Below are positions 21,161-33,831 of a stretch of DNA of 64,000 bases, in pieces; within the stretch, counting starts at the first letter, position 1; every line of letters starts with the position of its first letter. Position numbers and translations under genes: made by a program. Under the pieces are notes generated by a model, which did not search any database, was not told the origin of the DNA, and worked only from the letters and a program-made list of their open reading frames with translations. Origin of the DNA: Castor canadensis (Eukaryota > Chordata > Mammalia > Rodentia > Castoridae); assembly GCF_047511655.1 (NCBI RefSeq), contig NC_133393.1:157185779-157249778 (forward strand), given 5' to 3'.

Positions 21161-23035
21161 CCAGGCTGCTTTCTGGAGGGACGCACACAAGTCTCCACCA
21201 GCCCTGTGGGCCACGCCGTCTACCTGCACGAACCGTCTCTTGGTCCCTGTGTCCATTTGTCCTGCCTTATCTGACTGGGAAAGAGAAGGAAGGCCATCTG
21301 TTGCACAGAGCTCTGCTAGGCCAGGATGGCCTTCCCCTGGCTCCATGTGGTGTCCATGTCTCCAGCTGTCATCCTCCCATGAAATATGCCTTGTGCTCTG
21401 AAGGAGAATTCTAGGCTGTCCATCTGCCCTGGCCACCCCATGTCCTCTGAGCTGTTGGCAGTGAAGTGTTTGGGGCTGACCCCCACTGTGAATTTCTAGT
21501 CAGTGGAGTCTCAGTATGGAGTCCTGTGGTCACCCTGACAACTGATCATCATCCCTGGCCTTGGGGGCCACAGCTGTTCACCCAGTCTGGATTAAGAGCT
21601 GGGCACAGTCAATTTGGACAGCTGCATAATCATCCAGTGATGATCCAAGGACAAAGATTCTTCTCATTTTTTCACTCCTGCCAGCCAAAGCCCATCATGG
21701 GCCTCACAATCACACTGGACACCAGAGCGTGTCCAGGTCCTGCTGAGCAGGCTTAGTGACTACCAAGCTCCACTTTCTGTCTCAGGAGGACCTCCTGTGG
21801 TCTCCATGTGAGTCCATGCCAGCTTGGCACAGCTGGATCAGACACTCCTATGTTCCCAAGGAAACCACAGCAGCCATGGGAGGTCAAATGCTATCCCCCT
21901 CCAGTGACCCCTGAGTCCACATTACGAGGCCACACCCCACCCAGAGCTTCGCAGCCACCATCCTATAGAGAGGATCGCGGGGTAAACAGACCCCTCACCA
22001 GGCAGCTGTGTGGGGTTGAGCCACAAGCCATCTCACCTCTCCTTCAGTGACACCTGAGTTGCTCTTGCTAACTCGTGTGGTTTCCAGGCTTTGTGCCAAA
22101 AGGGCCACTCCTGGGTATCAGGGCTCCCAGTTCAGCATCCAGGATTCCCTCTGGGGTGTGTCCTGAGGTGTGCCACCCCATTCCCTTCTCTCTCCGGCCC
22201 AGCGTGGTCATTGCTGAGTCTGGCTGAAGGGTCATCTGCCAGTTCTAGAACTGAGTGTTCACTTGACTGCACACTTGCCCTCACCCAGGGGTGGAATCCA
22301 TCACTTAGGTAAGTTTAAGGAAAAAACTGACCTTCAATGGTAGAACCCATAGTAGTTCCCTAGGTGGGCACTGTCTGGTGTTGGCAGGTGCCAGCCTCAC
22401 GGACACACACATGATGGGGAAGGGCAAGGTGACTGTTGAAACATGGCCTCTTTACTTTGTCAGTTGTGCCCAAGGCAATGTGAAACAAGCATGAGAGAAA
22501 CCATGAAAATAGATGGAATTTGAATATTTCCTTCCCTCGCCCCACCTTACACCCCAGGACGACAGACACCCTGTCCTGGCCCCATCCTTCTCCACACTGC
22601 ACTCCTCTGCCAGGGCCTGCCTGCCCCAGGGCCTGCCTGCCCCAAGTCCTGCTCCTCCTGGGAGGTCCTTCACATTGACACACACAGGGGCATCCACAAG
22701 GGGGTGCTGTCCATGGTGCTGGCCAGCCGGTGACTAAGGAGAAAGGTCCCGCTGACATGAGTCAGTTGACATGGGCAGGTGGACATGTGAGGGAGTGGCA
22801 GCACTTCAATGTCCAGGGAAGAACACAGGGCAGGGTGACAAGGACAGAGTGAGAGGACAAGGTCCGTGCTTGCGATCTGAGTGCCGAGAAGGAGACAGGT
22901 GAGAGGAGGCCTGGGCGGGTGCTTCCCTTGGCCACAGGCCTCATGGGAACAAGAAAGCTGTTCCCAGAGAGCCAGACAGAGGCCAGCACGGCCAGCACAC
23001 CATGATGTGAGGGGCGAGCTGTATTCTGGGTCAGG
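21161..23035. other. Long gene-free single-copy stretch
   Basis: No repeat or exon recognised apart from a small duplicated 'gggcctgcctgcccc' pair near 22612-22643. Frames to 132 codons on both strands overlap and appear random. Confidence 0.45.
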
Positions 23036-23039
23036 TAGG

Positions 23040-23155
23040 TCAGGTCTGATGGGTCGCATATGTCATGAGGTGGGATTTAGAAGGGTTTAGCTGGAAATTG
23101 ACATTGAATTTATATTATGGTCTAAAAGCTTGTTATTGTATGACAATGGGCTGCA
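23040..23155. promoter_or_regulatory. Weak AT-rich island
   Basis: 'gacattgaatttatattat' and 'gcttgttattgtatgacaa' make a short AT-rich island between GC-rich flanks. Candidate conserved element on composition alone. Confidence 0.2.
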
Positions 23156-25030
23156 GGGCCCAGGGATGTCGGAAGAGAGTGATGGAGGCTGAGGGAGTGG
23201 GCTTGATGAGGGAGGTAGAGGTGGGCTCAGATCTGTGCAGAGGGCAAGGAGAGGGGATTGGATAGGGTGAGGGAAAGGGGGAGGGGGAGACAGGTGGACC
23301 CTGTCTGTGCCCTGGGAGAACCGGGTCATTTCGCTGTTGTGTGAGATGGTTGTTGCATGTTCATATGGGGTTTATGGTCAGGGAGAAGGGGCCAGACACA
23401 CAGGCTGGTGTGACTGTTGGACACTTCCGGTCACACACAGGACGCTCTGAATCAGCAAAGTGGGCATCCATCCCGCTACAGGCTGTGCTGCCGTGGGAAA
23501 TGTCCTTTTTCTGCCTCTGTAATGCCAGCTGAGAGAGCCAGGCTCTCTTTATTCTAAGCCATTTGTGGTAATCGTTTCTCCACAGTTGCCAGCAGTGTAT
23601 CTGTGCTGGGGTCTGCTTGGGATTCGGGTGAGGGCTGGGTGAATTGGGGGCTCTGGATTTGGGCGGCTTAGAGGGAGAAAAGAGCCATGTCGTTCAGCAT
23701 TAGGAGTCAGGGGATCGTGGGAAGAGAATGTGGAATTCTTATCAGAGTCTGCCCTGCGGGCGGAGGTGAGGCTGCAGGGGAAGCAGGGGGAGGGGCCTGA
23801 GGAAAAGGCCCAGTTGGTGATGGATGTCACCCTCATGATGCCTCAGGGATGGGGAGGAATGCTGACCACTCTACATGCAGGACAACCGTGATGGGCAAAT
23901 CAGGGCTGCCTTGGGGAAGGTGTTTCACATACAGACCGGAAGTCACGTGGTGCCCCATGGTAATGGTAGAGAGAGCCTGGGGAGAAGAACTGCTTACTTC
24001 AAATTCCCTACAGGACACAAGCTGCTCCACATTGGAACATCAGCATATCCAGAGAATCAGGCTTTGTTTAACTGACTCCCCCAGGTTACATGAGACCAAG
24101 AGACCAGTGTCCCCTACTTTGAAGACAGACTCAAAGACAGTGTGCATGCCCCCAACATGGAGCCTCCCCCCTTCATGGGCACCAGACCAATAACTAGGGA
24201 AGTGCCGCAGGGCTAGTGACACGCACCTCAGGAGCCAGGAGCCCATGTGAGGCTGCCTGCTGGGGGCAGTTCTGGAGGGAAGACATCAAGTCAAACATGA
24301 AAGTTCATCCTCATGGAGGCACGTTCTCATAGTGCAGGGCTTAACTGGACCAGGACTGGGACCAGGACCTTGGGGGATAGTGCTAACACAGCCTGGGTGA
24401 CCCTTGGGCACTTGGAAAGTCCACATTGACCTCCAAGGCACCTCAGGCATCACCCTGGATCCTGTCACAAGAAAGGAATTTGGGGCCGGGTAATAAGTGA
24501 AGTCTTGGCCAGCAAGTATCCTCAGTGGGCCCTTTGGAGGTCACAGACACTCTTAAAATCAGAGACCAGAGGTTCCCTTGTTCTGCATGGGGAAGCTCTG
24601 AGACACTCAAGGAAAGAAGTAAAACCACTCCCATCCCCAGGAAAATGGCTGAGGCTTATACCACCAGAGGGAGTTAACAGAGGCAGAGATGGAGGTTCCC
24701 ACTGCGTCTTCATTCAGTCCCCATCTGTGTAAACAGAGGGGTCATGGAAGGTCATGCTGGTGGCCAGCAAAGGGCACCAGGCTGAACCCCAGTGCTAAGT
24801 GCTGGGTACTTGGTGGCGGAGAGACACCCGCTGTGGTAGGACTTTTACTCTGGTGGAGGCAGTCTTTTCCTCCTCAGGGAAGTACGGCCAGGACCAGGCC
24901 ACATTTCTTCACTCAGGATAAACTGCAGCGAATGTGCACAGTATACTGGTCCTTGTGCCTTCCATCCTAACACAGACCACAGGAGCCTGGACCACCGGGG
25001 CCTGGTCAGAACATTCGATCGGTGCACTGT
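23156..25030. other. Long gene-free single-copy stretch
   Basis: Purine-rich patch with G-runs near 23265-23295. Otherwise no recognised feature; frames are short and overlapping. Confidence 0.4.
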
Positions 25031-25035
25031 ATTGA

Positions 25036-25043
25036 TGACGTCA
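25036..25043. promoter_or_regulatory. Perfect CRE/ATF palindrome
   Basis: TGACGTCA, preceded by TGA to give TGATGACGTCA, is the full palindromic CREB/ATF site. CpG-containing sites of this kind decay quickly when methylated, so survival is mildly notable. There is no recognisable promoter around it. Confidence 0.35.
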
Positions 25044-26800
25044 CACTTTTTAGGCTGGGTGAACAAGAAGCAGCAAGATGCTGACAGCCTTGGTGAGCAC
25101 AGGTGGGAGAGAAACCCTACAGAGCTCCTGCCGCATCAGAGAAGTTACAGGGCGCAAAGGTGTGGGCCAGGCTGGTGCACCCCTAGAGAGAGAAGGGCAT
25201 GGTATGGCACCGCCCCCCACCTCGAAGATGCAGACTTCCTCACATTCTGGGGAAGGCACGTGGCACATGAGGGGATTCTGCTCTCTCCCTTGGACTGGGT
25301 GACACTAAAGGCCATGGGTGTTGAGTGGGGTCCAGGGCACAGAAAGTTCTATGGCAGGAGTAGGGTGTGCTGCAAGGCGTCAACCCAAATGATCCTGTAT
25401 ATGGATGTTTTGGTTACAGGAAAAGGTAACATAGGGAGTTTATGGCAAGCCCCAGGTAGAAAAGGCAGAATGATAGCCCTTGGTGCTCTGGCCAGCCACT
25501 GGGTCATGAAAAGAACAGAGCGTCTGGCCCACATACCCATGACACTCCGAGGGAAACCATCTATCATAATCCAGGCTCTGTCCGGCTTGCCCTGCAATGT
25601 GGAAGAGGTACATCCAGGGCCAGGCAGGAGCACGGGCTGGTCCAGAGGGCAGGAGGGGCTCCCAAACACCCATCCCGGCCTCCTGTTCCCCAGCTGGGTG
25701 GCATGTACATCGCTGATGTCCACAGCAGCAGCTGCATGGGGTGTCCTCTGTGACCACCTGCTAGAAGATGAAGGCCACCATTTTGATGGACCGGGCATTT
25801 CAGTGTGTCAGTGTTGGCTTTCATCATGCAAGTCCTGAGGGGCGTGGTCACATCTCCACTCTGGAGTGGTCCTGCAAGAGGGATCCTCCCACAGGCAGGG
25901 CTCGGAGTGTCCACCTGTGAAACAGAAGTGAACACAGGTAATAAGATACAAACCCCATGGCTTGGCTGGATGGACAGGGGCTCAGAAAAGTGAACACTGG
26001 AGACCTGGGAATGAGTAGGGCTGGGGAAGAGGGGTGTGGGTGGATTCAGCACATGGGTTCACCTTTCTCATGCGTGTTGCCCCCCAAAAGAGCAGCACCA
26101 CACCCAAACAGACAAAATGATTTCTTAGTTGGTGTCAACAGACTTCGACACCTGGCGCTGGCTCAGTGTCCTTGCAGTAGTGCAGGACACGCTGAGTCCA
26201 CACCATCCCCTCAGCTGACCTAGGCACAGAGCAGCAGAGGCCAGCATGAGCACATGCATGGTGGTGCAAGGAGGCAAACAGCTTGGGGCGGCTGTCACAC
26301 TGGACCCTTTCCATGTAGAATGGACAGCAATTGTTCTTCTTGAAGCCCCAGGTCTGCCATGGGTGGGTGTGGTTTCCTGCCTACAGCACCAGGGTCAGCA
26401 GGCATCCCAGAAAGGCAGACCATATTACCCCAGGTCGGGGTCACCAAGAACATCTGGCCAGGAGATCCACAGAGCCCATCACTTCCCACATAACTCAGAA
26501 ATTGCTGGCCTGATCGGGCATTGGACCAGCCCACGAGGGAGCCACTGAGGGACAAGTAGAGACACAGAACCTCAGGGGATGGCACATACTTTTCCACACA
26601 TGGCATCTGCATGGTCCTCCCTGTGTGGCACGACACACACACAAATGAGGGGAATGAGACATGCCTTGCTGTCTCAGTCATTAATGGAAAGATGGCCATT
26701 GTTTCTTTGTTTTTACAAACATTTGTGTGCACGTTACGAAAACCTTACTACTACTCAGGGTTTATCAGAGTGGGGAAAAAGTTATTGCTACTGCATCTCA
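25044..26800. other. Gene-free stretch holding the longest open frame
   Basis: The forward frame 25032-25838 (268 codons) is the longest in the window. It is overlapped by three long reverse frames across the same bases. The translation has no domain, signal peptide or repeat, and codon use looks random. I treat it as a chance ORF in GC-moderate DNA. Confidence 0.4.
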
Positions 26801-26804
26801 ACCC

Positions 26805-27025
26805 ATAAAACCAGTCATGGCGATGGGTGCCTGTCATCCAAGTTACACAGGATGCATGAATAGGAGGGTCACACTTCAGGCTGGACAAAAACATGAGCTT
26901 ACCCTAAAAGCAACTAAAAGGGCTGGGGGTACTGCTCAAGTGGTACAGCACCTCGCCTAGCAAGCGTGAGGCTCTGAATTCAAAGCCCAGTAGCACAAAA
27001 GTCAAAAAAAAAAAAAGAAAGAAAA
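26805..27025 (+). repeat. Composite SINE: B1-like plus ID-like unit with A tail
   Basis: 'gatgggtgcctgtcatcca', 'ggagggtcacacttcaggc' and 'tggacaaaaacatgagctt' form the 7SL-derived part. 'gggctgggggtactgctca', 'agtggtacagcacctcgcc' and 'aattcaaagcccagtagca' form the tRNA-derived part. An A-rich tail follows at about 27006-27025. Confidence 0.85.
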
Positions 27026-27059
27026 CTCAGTTGATAATATGTAATAAATGAGCAAAAAT

Positions 27060-27142
27060 AGAAGTAACATTTATTTAGTGAACTATAATTTCAAGTGTTA
27101 AAAACATTGACAGTTAAGTGTTTCATTTCTTAAAAAATCTTG
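27060..27142 (-). repeat. Probable MIR fragment, reverse
   Basis: 'aacatttatttagtgaact' followed by 'tttcaagtgttaaaaacat' resembles the reverse complement of the MIR 3' part ('aacatttattgagcacttac' type). It is short and diverged. Confidence 0.45.
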
Positions 27143-27267
27143 TCAAGGTGTGTTGAACAGTGCTTGTCTCATCTGTGACCACAAGCAGAACGAGTCCTTT
27201 CTGTCCTTGGGTTCTGAGCTTGGAGCAGCTCACGTTCTATGTAGTGACATGTCTCCCAGGGCTCCTT

Positions 27268-27378
27268 CTGTGGGTTTTCCTGTCCCTGCTCCGGATGTGT
27301 CCATCCCATCCTCTCCCCTGTGGTCTCCTCTGGATGTGTCCATCCTGTGCGCTCCCTGTGGTCCTCATGGATGTGGGT
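27268..27378. repeat. Short tandem repeat, unit 37-39 bases
   Basis: GGATGTGTCC recurs at 27293 and 27332 and as GGATGTGGG at 27369, each preceded by 'ctgtggtc' or similar. About 2.5 copies; a minisatellite seed. Confidence 0.65.
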
Positions 27379-28845
27379 GAGTTCCTTGTCCCTTTTCCTG
27401 GCCACAGCCAGCTGCCTCTTCTCGAATTCCATGACTCATGGTGCCGTCTTCACTTCTGGTGTTTCTACCCCTTTGCTGCCCTCCCATCCCTGCTAGCTGA
27501 CGCCTCTTTGTTTATCCTTTGTTTGCAAAATGTCACCTGAGCTTGTCACAGGTAACAAGCTCAAGGAGGCTGTGAACCAGAACCCAGCTTCACGGCAGCC
27601 TGACAGGTGCCTGGGGACCAATCACAGACTGGCCTTGAAGGAAGCGCTGTGAGCGGTCACTGACGATGATGGGTGTGTCATTTGAATTGTGATTGGAGGA
27701 GGAGGGTGGTTCTGGCTCAGACTTTATGCAGTTTCATGATGGTGGGCCCTGGGCCTTGGAGTCCAACCCATGCTGACTAAACTGTAGAGCAGAGACTGCC
27801 TGCATCCTAAACAGACAGCCATTAGTCCCAGTTGTGTCCGCTGTATATCGAACCATTAGTCCCTGGGATCTGGATCCAGGCTGGGAGAGAGGCTCACTGA
27901 GCACCGGGCCCCATGATTGCTTGGGTTTTCTGTGCCTTGTGCCCCTGGTCTTTTGCTTGGAGTTGCTCACAGCTCACCAGGGTCGCAGACCGCTATCATC
28001 CTGACAGTTCAGACTCTATCGAAATAGTTGCGAAGGGCTGAGCCAAGTTGGGTTGATGACCTTGGTGTGACGAGGGGCAAGCACCTCCCTGTGCCCTTTG
28101 GAACCTCCCAGAAGATCCAAGGAGGGGGGTGATGCTTCCAAAATGACCCAGACATAGAATAGCCCATGGCCAAGGGTACTTCCTTGAACCCTGCCTCTCC
28201 CCTGGAAGGACCAGCTCTAGGTCTGTGGCACACACCTGTTTGGCCACAGAGGTAACTATTCTCCTTTGGCACAGGGAAGTGCATGAATGTCCTTGAGGAC
28301 CATGTGCCAGGGCAGCTGAAATGGTTTGAGGAGGTGGCAGATGTCCCTCTGTTGGGAATAAGGAACTGTGCCCAACAACTGAAGGACATTGTTTAGCAAG
28401 AAATGGACCCTGACGCCTTTCTGGGACACCTTCAGGAATGCCATGGTTTACAGTGAGAGAGGGGCCTGTACACACCCCTCTCACTGCAGCACAGCCGCAT
28501 CTGAGCCTCCTTGACCAGTCTGCAAAGTGACCTCCAGCAAGCCAAGCCCAGCTGGCTCTCGTCTGTGCCAGAACAGACCCGTTCAGTCGGGCAGGCCAAC
28601 AAGGCTACCCTCATGACAAATGGACTCATTAAGCAGATGGATGGCCGGGGCCCTCTGTGCTGGCGTGCTTCCTGGGCAGGGTGGGAAAGGGACTGGCGTC
28701 GTCTCTCAGGCAAGGGCCAAGTGCATGCAAACCCAGAGGGAGGGTAGCCTGCTTCCCAGGTCTGCAGCTCCTAGCTGCGTGGAAGCCGCCAGTGCTGAGA
28801 GTCGGTAGGACACTCAGGACCATGGTGTGACATTGCTCCAGGTGG
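27379..28845. other. Gene-free stretch
   Basis: No exon or repeat family recognised. The reverse frames at 27996-28484 and 28009-28389 overlap in different frames and have no domain. Confidence 0.4.
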
Positions 28846-28849
28846 TGGC

Positions 28850-28940
28850 CTGGCAGATGAGGAAACAGGCTCAACAGGAAAGCAAAGCACCTGGTCAGGT
28901 GGCAAGTTAGTGCTCCTGGGGCTAAAATCCTGACCACCTT
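28850..28940 (-). repeat. MIR SINE fragment, reverse
   Basis: 'ggcagatgaggaaacaggc' followed by 'tcaacaggaaagcaaagca' and 'ctggtcaggtggcaagtta' is the reverse complement of the MIR core. Confidence 0.7.
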
Positions 28941-31285
28941 GGCTGGTATCAGTTTCACTGTGCACACCTGTATGGCTGGCTGAGAGGCTGGACATCCCCC
29001 CACCCCTCTGGCAGCCTGGGGCAGGAGGACTGTGTCTGAGCCACTGAGGGAAGAGGTGGACAATGCTGTCCTTTTCATTGTTGATGTAACATGTCACTGT
29101 GAGGCTCAGACACACATCTTACCCCACCACCCTGTCTAACTGTGGCCAGCCTCACTGCTGGGGAGAACACTGTGGCTGAGGATGAGTCTGACCTCTGACC
29201 TCTTCTTCAAGGTCACTGGGGCTTCCTGTTGTGTGCATGCCTCAGGGACATAACTGCCTGTAGCCTGAAGGGCAGCTGACCTCTGTGCCTGCCTGTCTGG
29301 GGGAGGTGGTGGTGTCCAGGAGGATGCTGGGTGATGGGGCTCCATGCTAGCTTGACTATGGCTCACGGAGCCCACTAGGGCTCAGTTTCTACTCCACAGG
29401 GTGAGGAGAGCCTTGGCCTTCTTACAGGGCTACACTGCTCCACCAGTCCTGCCTGGGTCACAGTAGCCTCAAGTGGTCAGTGTTTTCTCTGGTGCCCTGG
29501 CTCATCATTTGTGCAGAGGAGCCAGAGTTCCTTTCCTGCACTTCAGTAGGGTCCTGCATGGCTGCTTGTGACCCTAAGGCTGCCTGAGCCACAGGCTTTC
29601 CTTCCCCGAGGCCAGCCCTCCTCGTTTCTCCTACAGAGCCAGGTTTAGACCTGCTGGGCTGCGTCCAGAGCCACTACGAAGCCGGCTAATCAACACCCTT
29701 CTAAGAGAAGGATAAGCGGGATTTGGATCCTCAGGTGTGCTCACAGAGTGCACTCTCCACGGAAGCCTCTTGGAAAACGTTAAAAGATTAGCTTCCACTC
29801 CAAACGCCCAGTAGTGTCCACACAGGCTCTCCACCACAGCTGGGAGCAGCATGCCCAGCCGAATCAGAAGCAAGAAGCAACAGTGGGGCACAGCAAGCAG
29901 CAGGCATGATCACAATGGCAATGAAGGGCCAGCCCGGCCACCCAAGGCTTATTGCTGCTGTTGCCCCATCTGTGTGTGAGTGAGGGTTAGTTGGGGACAC
30001 TGACTTGGGCATCTGTAGATGGGCTCACTGCTGTGAGGGGTCCCCAACACCTTGGCCTTTCCTTTAGAAGCAGGTCTAGACTCTTCTCACAATTTCATTC
30101 AGTCAGCAGACATAGGAAAGCAGAGAGGTATCACCCCCACCGCACAGAGGGAACAGGTCTCTGCTGGAGCCTCCACCACACAGAATGTCTAACCAGACTG
30201 TCCCCCACAGAGGGAGGGGAGGACTTCGGCCAAGGCAGGTCTGTGGAGCCATGGAGGGCAGGCCAGAGGAAGCAGCTGTTTGTTTTGCCCCTTTGGCTCC
30301 AGGGGGATGTTAACCAGACCACCGGAAGGAGGCTGCCCATAGCTCAGCATGGCTGCAGCAGCCATGGAGACACAGAATGCCTCTTGTATGTGCAAGAGGC
30401 ATGCTTTGGGGTGGGAGGTTCAGAGAGCATTCAGAGACACTAAGACGCCTTCCTCTTCAACCTGAAATATTCCTTACGCAGAAAAGAAGCAGGCTATTTG
30501 GATTCTTTCATTAATCAGCGTTCAGTTGAAATGTGTCGGTGTCTCACCAGCTATTGGTGACAGCCGTGGGCTTTGCCGTTTTCTCAGTCACATCACAGGC
30601 TTTATGTATTTGAAGTATGTCTATCTCTGGCCTTGGACTCCTGAGCCTTTTGACATCGATGCTCAACAGAAAGTTGCCCTGCGGCTGTCCTGGTGTCCTG
30701 TCTGAGCGTTCTCACTTGGCACTGGCTGTTTCTCCACGGAGTCCTGCTCCTTTTGGAAGGCAGTGCTATCAGAGACTCATATCCGGGCCTCAGACGCCTG
30801 TGCTGCCAGCTGCGGTGCTTCTTGCTCATGTTAGGCAGGCAAGCCCTTGGTCACGAGGGTCTCCCCTCTGACGCATGGCTAGCCTCCCGTCTTCACCGTT
30901 TACGCTGAACGCGCCTGGGTTTCCTACAACACACATGACCCAGATCACAGCACCGAGTGCACTGCTGGCCACACAGGCGCTGAATGCAGCTCAAAGCACT
31001 CAGCTTTGCTTCTGATATAAAGGACCATCAGCACATAATTTATAGATGATAATAACACATACCATACCGATTATTGTTAATACCACAGAGATAAGTCTCA
31101 TGTTGCCTTTCTGTGATTTGGGCCAAACTCTTGACCTGTAGTCACCTCCTGGTGGCAATCAGGTGTCAGTTGGACGGAAGTCTGATTGCTATCGCACAGC
31201 AGAGAAGGCTCCGTATCACCGGCGGGCAAGCATGGCTCTGATATGGGACGTTGGCTGGCGTTTCCACTTGCGTTAATGAGAACTG
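28941..31285. other. Long gene-free stretch, possible island at 30440-30640
   Basis: No gene recognised. Around 30440-30640, 'cctgaaatattccttacgc' and 'ctttcattaatcagcgttc' give a moderately AT-rich block. A second AT-rich patch at 31015-31095 contains 'accgattattgttaatacc'. Either may be a regulatory island; evidence is weak. Confidence 0.35.
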
Positions 31286-31379
31286 TGAAAATGACACAAG
31301 ACATGTCAGCGTCACTTGTCCGTGTAGACACCCTCATTTCCTCTCACGTGCCCTGTAAGCCGCTGTGCACACCAGCACG

Positions 31380-31775
31380 TGGCACTCCGCTTTGTGTGCT
31401 ACAGTTTATCCTCCAAAGATGCATGGTTGGAGAGGGACTTTTAAGAGGCAGGGCCTAGTGCGGGTGGGTGGTCAGGTCATTTGGGGCACTGTTCCCAGAG
31501 GGGTCCTCTTGGTGCCCTGGCTAGTTCCCAAGACAGTGAGTTGTTACGAAAGATAAAACTCGGTCCCTGAATTCCTCTCTGGCCTCTCGTCGCACCGTGA
31601 GCTCTCTCTTCCTCATCGCTCACCCGGTTGTGACATCATCCATCCCAAGCCCTCCCAGCGCTGAGCAGATGCTGGCGCCATGCTCTTGACCCTCCAGAAC
31701 TGTCAGCTGAATAAACTTCTGTTCTCAACAAGTGACCCAGCCTCAGAGTTTTGTCAGAGCAGTAGAGAACAGAAT
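31380..31775 (+). mobile_element. MaLR LTR (MST/MLT1-like)
   Basis: 'tccaaagatgcatggttgg', 'ggacttttaagaggcaggg', 'gaccctccagaactgtcag', an AATAAA at 31710-31715 and 'gacccagcctcagagtttt' followed by 'agcagtagagaacagaatg' occur in the order of a MaLR LTR. It is a solo LTR with no internal region. The 5' boundary is approximate. Confidence 0.75.
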
Positions 31776-31914
31776 GGTCCTCCCCTGTGACTATTATAAG
31801 AGACACCATGACTGGGTGTGCTCACAAGTCACTTCATTCACGGGAGTGTTTCCTTAAAAGTGGGTGCATGACTCCTGGCACCTCTCCTTAGCCCATGGTC
31901 CCCTCTTCTCCGTG

Positions 31915-32639
31915 TGCTTTCTAAATGTGCAATAGCAGACGTGCAAACAGAAAGACGTGTCTTTCCCGTTCACCTGTCCACACTGTAATTGCTTTCTCTT
32001 GTCTAGTTGCATTGGCCGATAGCTCCGTGTCGTGGTGGACGGGAACGGGATGTGGGCATTCTTGTCTCATTTGTACATTCACATGGTGAATTCACAATGC
32101 CGATGGTGTTTCTCATTAAGGTAAAATGATGGCTTTTGGGTTGGAGCCTTTAATTTTTCATCAACTTTGAAATCCGTCAATTCTTTTGTCACTGAACATT
32201 ATTTTAAGTAAGGCAGAAGTTGAACTTTGTGACATGACCTTTGGGCTTTTATGGACATGACCACACTATCTTTCTCCATTGGATAAACGTTTCTCTGATT
32301 GTTGAATGACCCTTGCATCCCTGGAGTAAACCCAGTTGTCATGTTGTTGTATTTAATTTCTTGTGTGATTTGGATTTTGTTTCTAAATTATCTGTCCTAC
32401 TCTTTGCAAATTTCTAAATGTTGTATTTCACATTTTGCATTAACATGCATACCTGCTATAATCTATATTTTTATTGTGACTCTTACTCAAATTTTTGTAA
32501 GAAAAATACTAAATACCTTGCTTCACAAATAGGATTTGGAAAAATAACCTTCTTTGGGATGGGATTTTAGATATGAAAAGATTTGGTGAAATTTCCTTGT
32601 AATATCGTGTGTGCTTTTTGGTTTCTTTCATGGCAAACT
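31915..32639 (-). mobile_element. L1 ORF2 fragment, reverse (part 1)
   Basis: 'gggcattcttgtctcattt', 'ggtgtttctcattaaggta', 'gacccttgcatccctggag' and 'taaacccagttgtcatgtt' are the reverse complement of L1 ORF2. Multiple stops interrupt the reverse frame. The copy resumes beyond the SINE at 32640-32965. Confidence 0.85.
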
Positions 32640-32965
32640 TTCTTTTTCTTTTGGCAGCACTGGGCTTTGAACTCAGGGCCTCATGCTTGCTAGGCAAGTG
32701 TTCTACCCTCTGAGCCACTCTGCAGCCCTTTTTGTCCTGGTTACTTTTGGGATAGGGTCTTACATTTATGAGCAGGCTAGCCTGGACAGAGTTCCTCCTT
32801 TTGTGCTTCCCACATAGCTGGGATGACAGGGGCCCCACTCCCGGCTTTCTATTGGTTGAGATGGGATCTCAGACGTTTTGCTGGGACTACCTCAAACTGT
32901 GATCCTCCCAATTTTTGCCTCCCAAGTAGCTAGGATTATAGGTGTGATCCACCATGCCCAGTGAC
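32640..32965 (-). repeat. Trimeric composite SINE, reverse
   Basis: In reverse order: the ID-like unit ('ggcagcactgggctttgaa', 'ctcatgcttgctaggcaag', 'tgagccactctgcagccct'), then two B1-like units ('gagcaggctagcctggaca' and 'cctcccaagtagctaggat', 'aggtgtgatccaccatgcc'). The T-rich left edge is the complementary A tail. It lies inside the reverse-strand L1. Confidence 0.9.
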
Positions 32966-33765
32966 CACTTTATTTCTTGTGGAAAATTGATCTTTTTTGC
33001 ACTTAAATCAATTTTGGGTATTTTTCTTGAAATTTTTCCGTTTCAGTGAAGTTGTAGATTTATTTTAAGGGTAGCAGTGGGAGGAGAAGGGTAAAGGAAG
33101 AGTGTAGGGGAGGGTGAGAATGGTCAGTGTATTTTCTGCAATGTGTAGGTTCGGAGCACTGGAAATAAAAAGAAGAGTGCACCTCAATAAAACACACTAA
33201 CACACAGGACTTTTTAACTTAAAAATTCCTCCATTTTGACAGGCATTTTCTCCGTGCCAGTCCTACCTGGCATATTTGTGCCTTTTGGCTTTCTGTTGCG
33301 ATCCAGTCCCCGGGACACGAGGATGAGGAATGGCAGCATTCTTCCTTGGATGAGCTGAAAGGACAGGACAGGGTGGGGGGAAACTGTCGAGGACAAATGA
33401 AAAGACGTCTCTTTTAAATGGGCAAAAGCAAGGCAGGCAGAGGTCTGTCTTTTCCAAAGAAAGCTGCCTGTAACGTGGCAGTTCTGAAGTCTTTCCACAC
33501 ACCGGCGTTATTTCACCTTTTCTCATTATTGAGTTCATCCTTTCTCCTTACATGGGTATTTTCCCACTTTTAAACCGAATGTTTATTTTGCTCATTTTCG
33601 TACACACACTTATTCCTGTGACTTTCCCTCAGAGCACAGCTTTGCCTGAGTCCTAAATATCTAGGATGCCTCTTTCTCTTGTTGTTATCAGGTGCTGTGA
33701 CTTTGTTTAAACTTCCCTCTTCGATCCATGAAACGTCGTAGTCAGGGCGTTGTCTCATGACGGCC
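32966..33765 (-). mobile_element. L1 ORF2 fragment, reverse (part 2)
   Basis: 'tcttgtggaaaattgatct' and, further on, 'actttccctcagagcacag', 'ctttgcctgagtcctaaat' and 'cttgttgttatcaggtgct' continue the L1. The part 33070-33480 is poorly matched and may include unrelated insertion sequence. Confidence 0.6.
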
Positions 33766-33831
33766 AATGAATGCCTTACTATTTCATGATTTTATGATGT
33801 TCATTTGAGTAGCTCACGGTTTAAAATCCAA

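Noticed and set aside
24661..24673. Second CTCF-like site CCACCAGAGGGAG
   Set aside because: The last positions depart from the consensus, leaving too little to call.
25032..25838. Longest open frame (268 codons, forward)
   Set aside because: Three long reverse frames cover the same bases. The translation has no domain, signal peptide, repeat or conserved motif, and no promoter, splice or poly(A) context supports a single-exon gene.
26920..27000. tRNA gene suggested by A-box and B-box-like sequence
   Set aside because: It is the ID-like unit of a SINE: it sits after a B1-like unit, ends in an A tail and recurs many times in the window.
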